Shown here: positions 29,213 through 39,883 of the stretch, piece after piece
Layout of the letters: every line of letters starts with the position of its first letter
How positions within the stretch are numbered: position 1 is the first letter of the stretch
Assembly (NCBI RefSeq): GCF_020832325.1
Contig: NZ_JAFIEU010000012.1
Span: forward strand, 47,720 to 111,719
Length of the DNA: 64,000 nt
Source: Lunatimonas sp.
GTDB lineage: Bacteria > Bacteroidota > Bacteroidia > Cytophagales > Cyclobacteriaceae
Direction of reading: 5' to 3'
The notes under the pieces: model-generated
What the model was told of the DNA's origin: nothing
What the model saw: only the letters and a program-made list of their open reading frames with translations
Databases searched by the model: none
Position numbers and translations under genes: made by a program

Positions 29213-30568
29213 GTGTTTAAAAAAATATTAGTAGCCAACCGAGGAGAAATAGCGCTGAGGATCATTCGGACCTGCAAAGAGATGGGGATCAAAACAGTAG
29301 CTGTATACTCCACCGCTGACAAAGACAGCCTACATGTACGTTTTGCGGACGAAGCGGTGTGCATAGGTTCCCCGCCGAGCAGAGATTCCTACCTGAATAT
29401 CCCCCGAATCATTGCCGCCGCAGAGATTACAAATGCAGATGCCATCCATCCCGGATATGGCTTCCTATCCGAAAACGCCGAGTTTTCCCGGATATGTGAG
29501 GAATACAACATCAAATTCATCGGGGCGAGCCCCGAGATGATCAATAAGATGGGCGACAAGGCCACAGCAAAAGCCACCATGGCGGAAGCGGGTGTACCCA
29601 CCATCCCAGGATCCAAAGGCCTACTCCAGGACATGGATCAGGGTATCAAAGTGGCCCTGGAAATTGGGTATCCAATCATCCTAAAAGCCACCGCGGGTGG
29701 TGGCGGACGCGGGATGCGAATTGTGAAGCAGGAGAGTGAGTTTAAGAAGGCTTGGGATGACGCCAGACAGGAATCGGCTGCCGCCTTCGGAAACGACGGG
29801 CTTTACCTAGAAAAATTCGTAGAAGAACCGCGACACATTGAAATACAGGTCATAGGAGACTCCAGGGGTCGGGCATGCCACCTATCGGAAAGAGATTGTT
29901 CCATTCAGCGTAGGCATCAAAAGCTCGTTGAAGAAACGCCCTCCCCCTTTATCACAGACGAACTGAGGGACCAAATGGGCCAAGCTGCCATCAAAGGAGC
30001 TGAGGCAATCGCCTACGAGGGTGCCGGCACCATTGAATTTTTGGTAGACAAGCACCGCAATTTCTACTTTATGGAGATGAACACCCGTATACAGGTGGAA
30101 CATCCCATTACCGAGGAAGTAACGGACTTTGATCTGATCAAAGAGCAGATAAAGGTAGCAGCAGGAGAACCCATCAGTGGTAAGAACTACTACCCTAAGC
30201 TATATGCCATGGAATGCCGTATCAATGCGGAGGATCCAGCCAACAACTTCCGTCCAAGCCCTGGGAAAATCGTAAACCTTCACCTACCAGGTGGCAGAGG
30301 TGTGCGAATCGACAGTCACGTGTATGCTGGGTACGTCATCCCACCCAACTACGACTCGATGATCGCCAAACTCATCGTGAGTGGTCAATCCAGAGAGGAA
30401 GTGATCGTTCGGATGAAACGTGCACTGGAGGAGTTTGTCATTGATGGTATCAAAACCACCATTCCCTTCCACCTGGCACTTTTGGAGGACGCAGAATTCA
30501 AAGCAGGCAACTTTACTACCAAGTTTTTGGATACCTTCGATTTTTCGAAGATTAAAAAGTTCAACTAA
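29213..30568 (+). CDS. accC: Acetyl-CoA carboxylase biotin carboxylase subunit
   Basis: ATP-dependent carboxylation of biotin on AccB. The start is GTG at 29213, giving [16 protein letters not shown], the invariant family N-terminus. The ATP-grasp glycine loop [14 protein letters not shown], the lid and catalytic region with [12 protein letters not shown], and the C-terminal domain with ECRINAEDP are all present. 451 residues, normal. A strong terminator follows. Confidence 0.97.
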   Translation: MFKKILVANRGEIALRIIRTCKEMGIKTVAVYSTADKDSLHVRFADEAVCIGSPPSRDSYLNIPRIIAAAEITNADAIHPGYGFLSENAEFSRICEEYNIKFIGASPEMINKMGDKATAKATMAEAGVPTIPGSKGLLQDMDQGIKVALEIGYPIILKATAGGGGRGMRIVKQESEFKKAWDDARQESAAAFGNDGLYLEKFVEEPRHIEIQVIGDSRGRACHLSERDCSIQRRHQKLVEETPSPFITDELRDQMGQAAIKGAEAIAYEGAGTIEFLVDKHRNFYFMEMNTRIQVEHPITEEVTDFDLIKEQIKVAAGEPISGKNYYPKLYAMECRINAEDPANNFRPSPGKIVNLHLPGGRGVRIDSHVYAGYVIPPNYDSMIAKLIVSGQSREEVIVRMKRALEEFVIDGIKTTIPFHLALLEDAEFKAGNFTTKFLDTFDFSKIKKFN

Positions 30569-30574
30569 GGAAGC

Positions 30575-30606
30575 GGGGCTGCTGAATGGCAGCCCTGTTT
30601 TTTCTC
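30575..30606 (+). terminator. Terminator of accBC
   Basis: GGGCTGC (30576-30582), loop TGAATG, GCAGCCC (30589-30595), then TG and six T. Confidence 0.88.
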
Positions 30607-30780
30607 CGGTTTTTCTTAAGGCCACCGGATTCCAAGAAATGGCCGTTTGCCACTTTTCAGGTCAATTTTTAATCCAGACCCCTTGCACTTTGCCATTTCC
30701 CCGTCAATAAAAAAACACTTGTTATTTCGCGTAATTTTGCTCATTTTGGGGATTGAAAAATAAACTCATCCGTCCCAACA

Positions 30781-33099
30781 ATGCCCAAACAGTTCATTTA
30801 CGTAATAGCACTAGTTGTCATCTCTTTGTCCGCATGTACGAACAAAAATTCCGATCAGGCGGGAAACCTAAAAGAGAGCGACCAACTCAGCTATAATTTT
30901 CACGTACGCCCCATCCTTTCGGACAATTGCTTTGCCTGCCATGGACCGGACGCCAACAAGCGGGAAGCAGGTCTAAGACTGGACACGGAGGAAGGTGCCT
31001 ACGCAGCCTTGAAGGAAAATCCTGGCGCACATGCCATCGTTCCTGGCAAGGCGAAGGAGTCTGAAGTGATCAAACGACTGTTTTCCGACGATCCAAACGA
31101 GGTAATGCCTCCACCCGAGTCCAACCTCAAGCTCACCGAGGAGGAAAAGAACATCCTCATGAAATGGGTTTCGCAGGGCGCAAAATACGAGCCTCACTGG
31201 GCATTTGTTCTGCCCGAAAAACGAGCACTTCCTACTACCAAACATACAGATTGGGTGCAAAATGAAATCGACCATTTCATTGCCTCCAAGATGGAGTCAG
31301 TAGGCCTTACACCCAACAAACGGGCACAGAAAGCCCACCTGCTCAAACGGCTTAGCTTAGACCTTACGGGCCTTCCCCCTTCCCTGGAACTAATAGAAAA
31401 GTACCTGAAGGACGACAGTCCGAAGGCAACAGAAAACGTAATCGACGAATTACTGGCCGATCCTGCCTTTGGGGAGCGTATGGCTGTATTGTGGATGGAC
31501 ATCTCCCGCTACTCCGACTCCTACGGGTATCAGGACGACAATATCCGTACCCAATGGCCTTATCGGGACTGGGTCATCCATGCGTTCAACAAGAATATCC
31601 CCTACGACCAGTTTATCACTTGGCAGCTTGCCGGCGATATGCTACCCGATACCAACAAGGAAACCATTCTTGCTACAGCCTTTAACCGTAATCACAAATA
31701 CACCGAAGAAGGCGGGGTAATCGAAGAAGAGTACCGGGTGGAGTATATTGTGGATAAGACCAATACGTTCACCAAGGCGATATTGGGCCTTTCGGTTGAA
31801 TGTGCGCAGTGCCACGACCACAAGTACGATCCCATCTCCCAGGAAGACTATTTCAGCATGTATGCATTCTTTAACAACACCCCCGAAAAGGGATACGAGG
31901 GTGATGTGAGCGTTTCCAAACCGGCCAAAACGCCCATTATGTGGATAGAACGCAAAGACTTGCAAGATATATTGGGATTCGTAAACCACCGCGACACCAG
32001 CCGAATCATGGTTTCGGTAATGGAGGATTTCAAGGATACGCTACGGACCACCTACATTTTGGACCGTGGTCTCTACGATGCTCCCAGCCGCCCGGTCACT
32101 CCAGCCACTCCAGTTTCCGTGCTGGCTTTTGACGAGCAGCTTCCAAAAAACCGGTTGGGACTGGCCAAATGGACCTTTGACGAAAAAAACCCCCTCACTG
32201 CCCGGGTATTTGTTAACCTAATGTGGCAGGAACTTTTCGGTGTGGGTATCGTAAAATCCGCCGGAGACTTCGGCATGCAGGGCGATCTGCCTTCCCACCC
32301 TGAGCTGTTGGACTGGTTGGCAGTAGATTTCCGCGATAGCGGATGGGACATCAAAGGCCTGATCAAGAAAATGATCTCTTCAGCGACCTATCAGCAGTCT
32401 GCCGAGGTGACTGCCAAAAAGCTGGAGATCGATCCCGAAAACCAATATCTATCTTGGTCTCCAAGGATCCGGCTCAATGCAGAACATATACGTGACATTG
32501 TCCTGGCAAGCAGTGGTCTCCTTAACCGGGAGATCGGCGGACCCAGTGTGAAACCCTATCAACCCGAAGGGCTTTGGGAGGCATCTACCTCCGGCAGGGG
32601 TGAGTTGGCTGTTTACCGTCAGGACAAAGGCGAAGCGCTGTACCGAAGGGGGCTTTATACCTTTATTAAGCTGACCTCACCGCCTCCCAAACCGATCATA
32701 TTTGACGGAAGCAACCGGGATCTGTGTGAGGTCACCCGGGGAAGGACCAACACCCCACTTCAGGCACTGGCTATGTTAAACGATCCGCTGGTGCTCGAAG
32801 CCTCCCGGGTACTTGCCTACAAGCTGCTACAAAGCCACGGCGATAAACAGGACCCAGCGATCACTGAAGCATTTACACGAATCCTGAGTAGACCACCCCA
32901 TCAGCAGGAAATGGAACTGTTGCGGGATTTCTACCAGGACGAATTGACCCGGTTCAAACAACGTCCGGATGACATTACACCTCTCATTAGCATTGGAGAG
33001 TTTCCAATAGAAGAGGGTATGAATAAACCTGAAGCAGCTGCTTTGATGCAATTGGTAGTTGCCCTGTACAATTTGGAAGAAGCAATAACAAGGACCTAA
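30781..33099 (+). CDS. PSCyt1-DUF1549-DUF1553 lipoprotein (planctomycete-type)
   Basis: Predicted exported lipoprotein: signal peptide with lipobox LSAC at about residue 19. Then a PSCyt1 cytochrome-like domain with one haem-type motif CFACHG (about residue 45), a DUF1549 domain (about residues 155-370) and a DUF1553 domain (about 450-720). These domains were defined in Planctomycetes and always travel together; their reaction is unknown, though electron transfer at a haem is implied. It is followed by a DUF1501 gene 1 bp later, the usual partner. Confidence 0.92.
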   Translation: MPKQFIYVIALVVISLSACTNKNSDQAGNLKESDQLSYNFHVRPILSDNCFACHGPDANKREAGLRLDTEEGAYAALKENPGAHAIVPGKAKESEVIKRLFSDDPNEVMPPPESNLKLTEEEKNILMKWVSQGAKYEPHWAFVLPEKRALPTTKHTDWVQNEIDHFIASKMESVGLTPNKRAQKAHLLKRLSLDLTGLPPSLELIEKYLKDDSPKATENVIDELLADPAFGERMAVLWMDISRYSDSYGYQDDNIRTQWPYRDWVIHAFNKNIPYDQFITWQLAGDMLPDTNKETILATAFNRNHKYTEEGGVIEEEYRVEYIVDKTNTFTKAILGLSVECAQCHDHKYDPISQEDYFSMYAFFNNTPEKGYEGDVSVSKPAKTPIMWIERKDLQDILGFVNHRDTSRIMVSVMEDFKDTLRTTYILDRGLYDAPSRPVTPATPVSVLAFDEQLPKNRLGLAKWTFDEKNPLTARVFVNLMWQELFGVGIVKSAGDFGMQGDLPSHPELLDWLAVDFRDSGWDIKGLIKKMISSATYQQSAEVTAKKLEIDPENQYLSWSPRIRLNAEHIRDIVLASSGLLNREIGGPSVKPYQPEGLWEASTSGRGELAVYRQDKGEALYRRGLYTFIKLTSPPPKPIIFDGSNRDLCEVTRGRTNTPLQALAMLNDPLVLEASRVLAYKLLQSHGDKQDPAITEAFTRILSRPPHQQEMELLRDFYQDELTRFKQRPDDITPLISIGEFPIEEGMNKPEAAALMQLVVALYNLEEAITRT

Positions 33100-33100
33100 A

Positions 33101-34558
33101 ATGGAAAAAGAACGATTAGAAGGCGGACTAAACGAGAATAGGCGAAAATTCCTATCTAAAGCCAGTATTGGCTTGGGTAGTTTGGCTCTCGGTTCTCTAT
33201 TGATACCTGATTTGTTTAAGGGAAGCTCCTCACTGGACACCGAACGGATTATGGCCAACGTTCCACACTTTGCCCCCAAGGCCAAGCGCGTAATTTATTT
33301 ATTTCAAAACGGGGCACCCTCCCAGTTGGAGTCCTTTGACTATAAACCAACCCTCAATCAGCGCATGGGGGAAGAACTGCCTGATTCGATCCGGCAGGGG
33401 CAACGTCTCACGGGCATGACTTCTGGCCAGGCGTCCTTTCCGTTGGTAGGTTCCTATCACAAATTCAATCAGTACGGTCAGGCCGGTGCCTGGGTCAGCG
33501 ACCTGTTCCCCTATACTTCCAAAATTGTGGATGACCTTTGCATCATCCGCTCCATGCATACCGAGGCGATCAATCACGACCCTGCGCTTACTTTCTTCCA
33601 AACTGGTGCCCAGGTGGGCAACCGTCCAAGTATGGGGGCATGGCTGAGTTATGGACTGGGAAGCGATAACAACAATCTGCCCAGTTTTTGTGTGCTGCTT
33701 AGCCGTGGCAAGGGAAATGGCCAGGGTGTGTATTCCAAGCTGTGGACAAATGGATTTTTGGATTCGGTGCATCAGGGGGTGCAGTTTTCCAGCGGCGAAC
33801 AGCCGGTGCTTTACCTTGCCGACCCTGAAGGGATGTCTAAGGAAGACCGCAGAAGAATGTTGGATAAACTGGCTCAACTGAACCAGATGAATTACGAATC
33901 TTTCGGTGACCCCGAGATAAACACCAAAATCCAACAGTATGAAATGGCATACCGCATGCAAACGGCGGTTCCAGAAGTGACCGATCTGACCAAGGAGCCG
34001 GACAGCATTGTCAAGCTATATGGCCCTGAATGTCTGGTACCCGGAACCTACGCGGCGAATTGCCTGTTGGCCCGAAAACTTTCGGAGAATGGCGTCAGAT
34101 TCGTCCAAATATACCATCAGGGATGGGACCAACATGGTAACCTACCCAATGAAATGGCAGGACAGGCACTCGACACCGATCAGGCCTCTGCCGCTCTAAT
34201 TACAGATCTCAAGCAAAGGGGTCTGCTGGATGAAACCTTGGTTATCTGGGGCGGAGAATTTGGTCGGACCAATTACTGCCAGGGCCGCTTCTCTGCTGAC
34301 AACTACGGACGCGACCACCACCCACGAGCCTTTTCCATCTGGATGGCCGGCGGTGGCGTGAAGCCGGGCGTTGTCTATGGCGAAACCGATGAGTTTGGCT
34401 ACAACATCGTTAAGGATCCCGTGCATGTGCATGATTTCCACGCCACCATGCTGCACCTGCTGGGTGTGGACCACGAAAGGCTCACCTTTAAACACCAAGG
34501 CCGACGCTATCGGCTGACCGATGTGCATGGACATTTGGTAAATGATATCATTGCCTAA
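33101..34558 (+). CDS. DUF1501 domain protein (sulfatase-like fold)
   Basis: 485 residues. A twin-arginine-like signal lies near the N-terminus (NRRKFLSKASIGLGSLALGS), implying folded export. DUF1501 belongs to the alkaline phosphatase/sulfatase superfamily; the C-terminal LVIWGGEFGRT and GRDHHPRAFSIWMAGGG are typical of the family. Catalysis has not been shown for most members. It is the partner of the preceding DUF1549/DUF1553 gene, suggesting both act on one exported substrate. Confidence 0.92.
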   Translation: MEKERLEGGLNENRRKFLSKASIGLGSLALGSLLIPDLFKGSSSLDTERIMANVPHFAPKAKRVIYLFQNGAPSQLESFDYKPTLNQRMGEELPDSIRQGQRLTGMTSGQASFPLVGSYHKFNQYGQAGAWVSDLFPYTSKIVDDLCIIRSMHTEAINHDPALTFFQTGAQVGNRPSMGAWLSYGLGSDNNNLPSFCVLLSRGKGNGQGVYSKLWTNGFLDSVHQGVQFSSGEQPVLYLADPEGMSKEDRRRMLDKLAQLNQMNYESFGDPEINTKIQQYEMAYRMQTAVPEVTDLTKEPDSIVKLYGPECLVPGTYAANCLLARKLSENGVRFVQIYHQGWDQHGNLPNEMAGQALDTDQASAALITDLKQRGLLDETLVIWGGEFGRTNYCQGRFSADNYGRDHHPRAFSIWMAGGGVKPGVVYGETDEFGYNIVKDPVHVHDFHATMLHLLGVDHERLTFKHQGRRYRLTDVHGHLVNDIIA

Positions 34559-34586
34559 CCAGAACCTCCCTAATAACCGTTACTTT

Positions 34587-36722
34587 ATGATTTCAGAAAA
34601 ATGGAAAACAATCGCCGGGCAGGTGCTCTTCGCCGCCCATGCGTTTGTTTTGGTGTTGGTTCTCGCCGAAGGCCGACTGGCAATCCCCGCTTGGCTCCAT
34701 GTGTTTGGCCGGCTACATCCGCTGCTTCTTCATTTCCCCATCGTCATCCTATTGCTGGCACTTGTGCTGCTTTTGTTTCCCCACTGGGCCAAAACCAAGG
34801 AGGACGGAATGGAATACGGCGAAAACCTGCTGCTCCTAGGATGCCTTACCACCGCGTTCACAGTAATTGCAGGGCTGTTTTTGTCTCATGAGCCGGGATA
34901 CGATCAGGAACAACTAGCCTGGCATAAATGGTCTGGGCTGGTGGTTTTTTGGCTTTCATCCCTTTTGTATACCTATCTCAACCAACCCTTCCCGGTCTGG
35001 CAAAAAGCCGGCATGGGAGTGATTGCTGTCAGTCTGTTGGTATCTGGTCATCTAGGTGCCTCCATTACGCATGGTGAGGGTTTTGTGACGGCCCCACTAG
35101 CTTCCGACGCACCGCTGGTGGCGTTGGAAGATGCGGAGGTTTTTTCGCACGTAGTCATGCCCATACTTGAGCAGAAATGTGTGAGTTGCCACAAGGCCTC
35201 CAAACAGAAAGGAGGTCTACGCATGGACAAGCCAGAGTTACTCACCAAAGGCGGCGACTCGGGCCCAGCCTTCGTAGCAAATGACCCCATGGGAAGCCTG
35301 ATGGTGCAGCGGATGTTATTGCCGTTAGACGATGAAGAACACATGCCTCCCAAGGGCAAACCCCAACTCTCGGAAGACGAAATAGCCCTGCTGGAGGCTT
35401 GGATAGCGAGTGGATCCGATTTTGACCGAAAATTAACTGCATTTAGCGACACGAGCTCTCTTTTCCTGCTGGCAGTAAGTAAATTTAGCAACACCAAATC
35501 CTACGATTTCAAGCCAGCCAGTGCCAACACGGTCAAGGGCCTTAATAATTTCTATCGCAAAGTACAGGCATTGGGAATGGATTCTCCTGCCCTGTCTGTA
35601 AGCTATTTCGGCCGTTCCGCATTTGATCCCCAGTCGCTTTCCGAACTTAAAGATATCTATCAGCAAACTGTCTCCATCAACCTGAACAACATGCCTTTGG
35701 AGGATAAGGACATGGCCGTACTGGGCAATTTCCCTAATTTGGAGCGGTTATTCCTAAACTTTACAGACATAACTGGTGAGGGAATAAAACACTTGCAAGG
35801 GCTGGAGCAACTTCGTTTGCTCTCATTGGCAGGGAATTCATTGGATGCAGCTGCCATCACACACCTTTCCGAGCTGAAAAACCTGAACCACCTCTACGTA
35901 TGGAATACGGGTTTGGAAGAAGCACAATTACAAGCTCTAAAATCTGCCCTACCAAATACTACAATTGAAACCGGCTACAAAGATGACGGCACCGTTTACC
36001 AATTAAATCCTCCCGTAATCAAGTACGACCGTGCGTTTTTCAGGGATAAGCTAGAAGTGAACATACAACACCCCATACAGGGCACCAGTATCTTCTATAC
36101 ACTTGATGGAACAGAACCGGACAGCAGCAACCACATCCTCTACGAAGGACCTGTAGAGATAACCGAAAACCTGACACTTAAAGCCCGGGCTTTTGCTCCT
36201 GGCTGGACGGGCAGCGCATTGACAAGCGCAGAATTCATTCAGTCCGCCAAGAGCCCGAAAACCTATTCACTCAAATACCCGCCTGCGGATCGCTACAAGG
36301 GCGACGGTGCAAAAAGTCTTTTTGATGGACACAAAGCGGTTAGAGATTCGTGGAACCTCAACTGGCTGGGCTTTCGGTTTACACCCCTGGAGGTAGAGAT
36401 GGAATTCGAAGAACCCACTCCCATATCCGAAATGGCCTTGTCTATCTGGTATAACAGCGGCGGCTGGATGTTTCCCCCCCAAGAAATCGAAATCTGGTCC
36501 AAAAAAAGTGAAGGAGACGATTGGAAACTGGAAAAGAAACACAGGCCTAGCCAACCTCGAAAAGAAGATCCAAGCATGTTGACACGGGTTCCCATTCCCT
36601 TTCAAGCTGAGGATACCAGGTTCCTCAGGTTGGTTGCGCACCCCATAGCCGCTCTTCCCGAATGGCATGGAGCAAAAGGCCAAAAAGGATGGATCATGGT
36701 GGATGAACTGGTAATTAACTAA
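34587..36722 (+). CDS. Membrane protein with cytochrome, LRR and chitobiase-like domains
   Basis: About 711 residues. The N-terminus is a DUF2231-type set of four to five membrane helices starting with a His-containing segment LHPLLLHFPIV. A periplasmic cytochrome-like domain follows with CVSCHK and a distal methionine region EEHMPPKGK. Then come leucine-rich repeats (about residues 370-460), a chitobiase C-terminal-like strand domain with YTLDGTEPDSS, and a galactose-binding-like C-terminal domain. The frame is open from an ATG at 34542 overlapping the previous gene, but the ATG at 34587 puts the first helix at the N-terminus. Third gene of the redox operon. Confidence 0.85.
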   Translation: MISEKWKTIAGQVLFAAHAFVLVLVLAEGRLAIPAWLHVFGRLHPLLLHFPIVILLLALVLLLFPHWAKTKEDGMEYGENLLLLGCLTTAFTVIAGLFLSHEPGYDQEQLAWHKWSGLVVFWLSSLLYTYLNQPFPVWQKAGMGVIAVSLLVSGHLGASITHGEGFVTAPLASDAPLVALEDAEVFSHVVMPILEQKCVSCHKASKQKGGLRMDKPELLTKGGDSGPAFVANDPMGSLMVQRMLLPLDDEEHMPPKGKPQLSEDEIALLEAWIASGSDFDRKLTAFSDTSSLFLLAVSKFSNTKSYDFKPASANTVKGLNNFYRKVQALGMDSPALSVSYFGRSAFDPQSLSELKDIYQQTVSINLNNMPLEDKDMAVLGNFPNLERLFLNFTDITGEGIKHLQGLEQLRLLSLAGNSLDAAAITHLSELKNLNHLYVWNTGLEEAQLQALKSALPNTTIETGYKDDGTVYQLNPPVIKYDRAFFRDKLEVNIQHPIQGTSIFYTLDGTEPDSSNHILYEGPVEITENLTLKARAFAPGWTGSALTSAEFIQSAKSPKTYSLKYPPADRYKGDGAKSLFDGHKAVRDSWNLNWLGFRFTPLEVEMEFEEPTPISEMALSIWYNSGGWMFPPQEIEIWSKKSEGDDWKLEKKHRPSQPRKEDPSMLTRVPIPFQAEDTRFLRLVAHPIAALPEWHGAKGQKGWIMVDELVIN

Positions 36723-36794
36723 AAACCAATGTATGCCTTTCGACTGGAAAGCGCATTCACACCCCTACCAATACAACTACAAAAAAGATCGCAA

Positions 36795-38928
36795 CTAAAC
36801 AGGTATTCTCCCGCTAGGTATCATGGGAAGCCTGTTTAACCGCTGTCCGGTTGCGTCGTAGATGGCGTTACGGATAGCAGGCGCCACGCATACGATGGGA
36901 GCCTCGCCTGCACCAGCAGCGGGCAGATCTTTGCGGTCCATCAAGACTACTTCAATAGGTGGAATATCCTTAAACCGAGGAACACGGTAACTGGATAAAA
37001 ACGGATTTAAAACCTCTCCGTCTTTGAAATCCACTGCTTCGAACAGTGCCCCCCCCCAGACCTTGCAGTACACAGCCAACTACCTGACTTTCCAAATGCC
37101 GGGGATTGACAATGGCGCCGCATTCAAAGGAGACTACCAGACGCGTTACTGTAACCTCACCGGTCCCGGCGTTGACTTCCACCTCCGCACAGGTGCCCAC
37201 ATATCCTCCTTTTACGGTACCGCAAGCGATGCCAAACCCAACACCCGGAGCTTTTGTTCTACCCCAACCAAACTTCTTTGCCGATGTCCGCAATGCGTCC
37301 AACAAGCGCTCATCCGACAGATGCCTTTCCCGGAAAATCAACGGATCCACCCCAGCCTCTACGGCAAGATCGTTAATGTGAGACTCGATGGCAAAAATAT
37401 TGGCAGTTGATGCGAGTGCGCGATAGGACCCCTGACGTAGTGGTGTATCTGAGGGGATAAACTGATGATGTGTAGCAGAAATATCGTAGGGTGCTTCAAT
37501 ACCGGCACCACCGGAATTATAATTATAGAATTCCCATACTGACAGCTTGCCTTGATGATCTAACGCAGCACTTACCTCTATCACTCCCGCGGGTCGAACA
37601 TAGGCCCACTTGAATTCTTCCTCCCGGGTCCATGTCACCTTTACAGGCTTTCCTATGGCTTTTGCCAGACGGGCAGCTTCAATCCCTGCCTCTCCGGTGT
37701 GCTTGCCACCGTATCCCGAACCAGTATCCGGCATCATCACCCGGATCTTTTCTTTGGGGATGTCAAAAGCCCGCTGAAGTTCCTCTTGCACTCCAAAAGG
37801 ACGCTGAGTCCCTGTCCAAACGGTGAGCTCCTCCCCTTTCCATTCAGCCACTCCTGATCTCGGCTCTAGGGGAACGTGTGCGATATAATCGATTACATAC
37901 GTATTCTCCAGCTTCTTTGAGGCCGCAGTCAGTACATTGGAAACGTTTTGTTCTGGACTTTTACCGTTGCGGGCAGAAGATTTCAGATGATCAAACAAGG
38001 CAGCCCGTGAAACCTGAGGAGTCCTGTCCCACTCTGCTTCTATCAAGGCGATCGCTAAGGAAGCAGTTTGTGAATCTGCCGCAGTAACTCCTACAAAATC
38101 ACCGTCCCGTACTACTTTCACTCCGGGCAATGCCTCTGCCTTTGCCGTATTCAATGACTTAAGTTTGGCGCCATTGGCAGGGGCACGCAATACCTTGCCG
38201 TATTGCATAGACGGCAATACCATATCGGAGACGTAGCGATGCTTTCCGGTAATAAACATCGCACCGTCAACTTTCGGAATGGATTTGCCGGCAACTTTCC
38301 ATTCTGTGGCCGGCACCAAGGAACCGGTTGGATCAATCGGTTTCAGCAGTCTCTTACCCTTTGATAAATCGGCGTAGCTCAGCCTTTTTCCATTGGTGGG
38401 GTGAAATACAATCCCCTTCTCCAACTGCAGCGACCCCTTAGCCACGGACCAATCATTCGCCGCCACTTCCTTCAACATCTCTCGGACGGACGCCGCTGCT
38501 TTTCGAAGTATAGGGGCCATCTGAGGCGTAGTCAAACTACCAAAAGTACCCCTATCGTAAGGGGTCAACTGAGTATCCCCCATAATCAGACGTATATCCT
38601 CCATGGAAACAAACAACTCCTCCGCTACAGCTTGGGCCAGGGAAGTCCGAATGTTTTGTCCGACCTCCACCTTTCCGGTAAAAACGGTGATTTTCCCCTC
38701 CTCATTCACGTGAATCCACGCCGCAATATTGTTTTCATCCACCGGGGAATCCAAAAAACCTATCGCTTGCGCAGACAACAAGTCAGATACCACTACAAAA
38801 GAGGCAATACCGAGTCCCATCCGCTTGAAAAAACGTCTCCTACTAAGAGGCGTCCGGTTAAATCCCTGTTCAAACAATTCGTATTGCTCTGGGTATAAAT
38901 CGGTCGTTTGACCTGCTATTTGTTTCAT
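36795..38928 (-). pseudogene. Isoquinoline 1-oxidoreductase-like molybdopterin subunit, frameshifted
   Basis: Large (beta) subunit of a xanthine-dehydrogenase-family molybdenum hydroxylase. The N-terminus carries a twin-arginine-like export signal (SRRRFFKRMGLG), and the cofactor-binding region has DTGSGYGGKHTGEAGIEAA. The frame from 38928 runs 652 codons; the last ~20 are nonsense, because a run of nine C at 37049-37057 shifts it by +1. The correct C-terminus (GALFEAVDFKDGEV onward) continues in another frame to 36795. Removing one C restores a ~710-residue protein, so this is either a recent mutation, a sequencing error, or slippage. It follows its (2Fe-2S) subunit. Confidence 0.85.
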
Positions 38929-38945
38929 CTTTTTCTAGATTTCGG

Positions 38946-39401
38946 TTACGCCAATTTCTTACTAGCCTGATATATCGCCTCGACTAGTTGAGGATAGGTG
39001 CAACAACGGCAAATATTACCATTCATCGCATCTACGATTTCCTCACGGGTAGGAGCAGGATTTCGCTCTAAAAAAGCGACCGCGGTGACAATCATGCCAG
39101 AGGCACAATACCCACATTGGAAGGGATCCACTTCCAGAAAAGCCTGCTGCACCGGGTGAAGCTTTCCTTCTTGCTCCAATCCCTCAATAGTTACCACACT
39201 TTTCCCCTGTGCCGATACGGCGGGCGTAATGCAGCTTGGAACGGGATTACCGTTTATCATTACCCTGCAGGCCCCGCAAACGGCCTCCCCACACCCGTAT
39301 TTTGTGCCGGTAAGCTCTAATTGCTCTCTGATTACTTCCAGCAACATGGGATTTCCATCCACTTGTACGGTTCGCTCCTTGCCGTTTATATTGATTTTCA
39401 T
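38946..39401 (-). CDS. (2Fe-2S)-binding subunit of aldehyde/isoquinoline oxidoreductase
   Basis: Small electron-transfer subunit of the molybdenum hydroxylase, 151 residues. The plant-type ferredoxin cluster is bound by YGCGEAVCGACRV plus a later cysteine (PSC), and the C-terminal helical domain binds a second cluster through QCGYCASGM and CRCCTYPQL. It lies 17 bp upstream of the large subunit. Its ATG abuts leader repeat C, and an upstream mini-ORF stop overlaps it as ATGA. Confidence 0.94.
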   Translation of the reverse strand: MKININGKERTVQVDGNPMLLEVIREQLELTGTKYGCGEAVCGACRVMINGNPVPSCITPAVSAQGKSVVTIEGLEQEGKLHPVQQAFLEVDPFQCGYCASGMIVTAVAFLERNPAPTREEIVDAMNGNICRCCTYPQLVEAIYQASKKLA

Positions 39402-39493
39402 CTGTTTATAATTTGTTCTTTAACGGTCAGATGGAATCTCGCACGAATTACAATCGTTCCTCCGTGTGTCGCTTGCGTCGTGCTCGATTTCAT
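39398..39493 (-). CDS. 31-aa leader mini-ORF within repeat C
   Basis: Short ORF beginning MKSSTTQATHGG and ending QIINR, whose TGA stop overlaps the ATG of the (2Fe-2S) subunit gene (ATGA). The related unit at 1238-1321 encodes a similar peptide (MKSSMTQAT, then ARFHVT). Conservation of the frame in two of three copies suggests it may be translated, giving coupling to the downstream gene. It could equally be chance within a structured repeat. Confidence 0.3.
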   Translation of the reverse strand: MKSSTTQATHGGTIVIRARFHLTVKEQIINR

Positions 39494-39515
39494 GTGTCTA
39501 TAATTGTTTTTTGGG
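39402..39515 (-). repeat. Leader repeat copy C
   Basis: Third copy of the element found twice at 1218-1417, here on the minus strand. Shared blocks include ATAGACACATGAAATCGAG, ACGCAAGCGACAC and GCGAGATTCCATCTGACC. As in copy B, the element ends exactly at an ATGAAA start codon. Confidence 0.75.
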
Positions 39516-39883
39516 GTACCCGCCTGATGGTTAAGAACCTTCTGACGGGTTTTCATCGGTCGATAATGAATGAGACAGAATACCTAAAGTACGTATTAAT
39601 TAGCTTAATACCAAGCAAAAAGCGCTGGACGGTACAACCTCCGCTAGCCTATTCGGGCACTTCTACACCCAATCACCTTATCGTGATGCCGCCCGTTTTC
39701 GGAAAGTATACCTCCTTTTACCACAGCCAATACGCTACGTTTACCCTTTAAAATATGCATTTCATATAGTAAAATTTCTCTTTTAAAGAAGATAAGCAAA
39801 ATTCTATCTCATTAAATTGATAATAAAAACTAAATTATTTATCTTGATATGGTTTATGCGTCACATACCTAACTAATCATTCA
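39516..39883. other. Intergenic region between divergent units
   Basis: Contains the minus-strand promoter candidate at 39584-39615 and, from about 39750, a strongly AT-rich stretch leading to the small peptide ORF. The AT-rich part presumably holds its promoter, but no exact TAnnTTTG match is visible. Confidence 0.5.
39584..39615 (-). promoter_or_regulatory. Probable promoter of the molybdenum hydroxylase pair
   Basis: On the minus strand CTTG, 20-bp spacer, TACTTTAG, one mismatch from each half of the Bacteroidota consensus. Transcription from it would carry leader repeat C in full. Confidence 0.45.
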
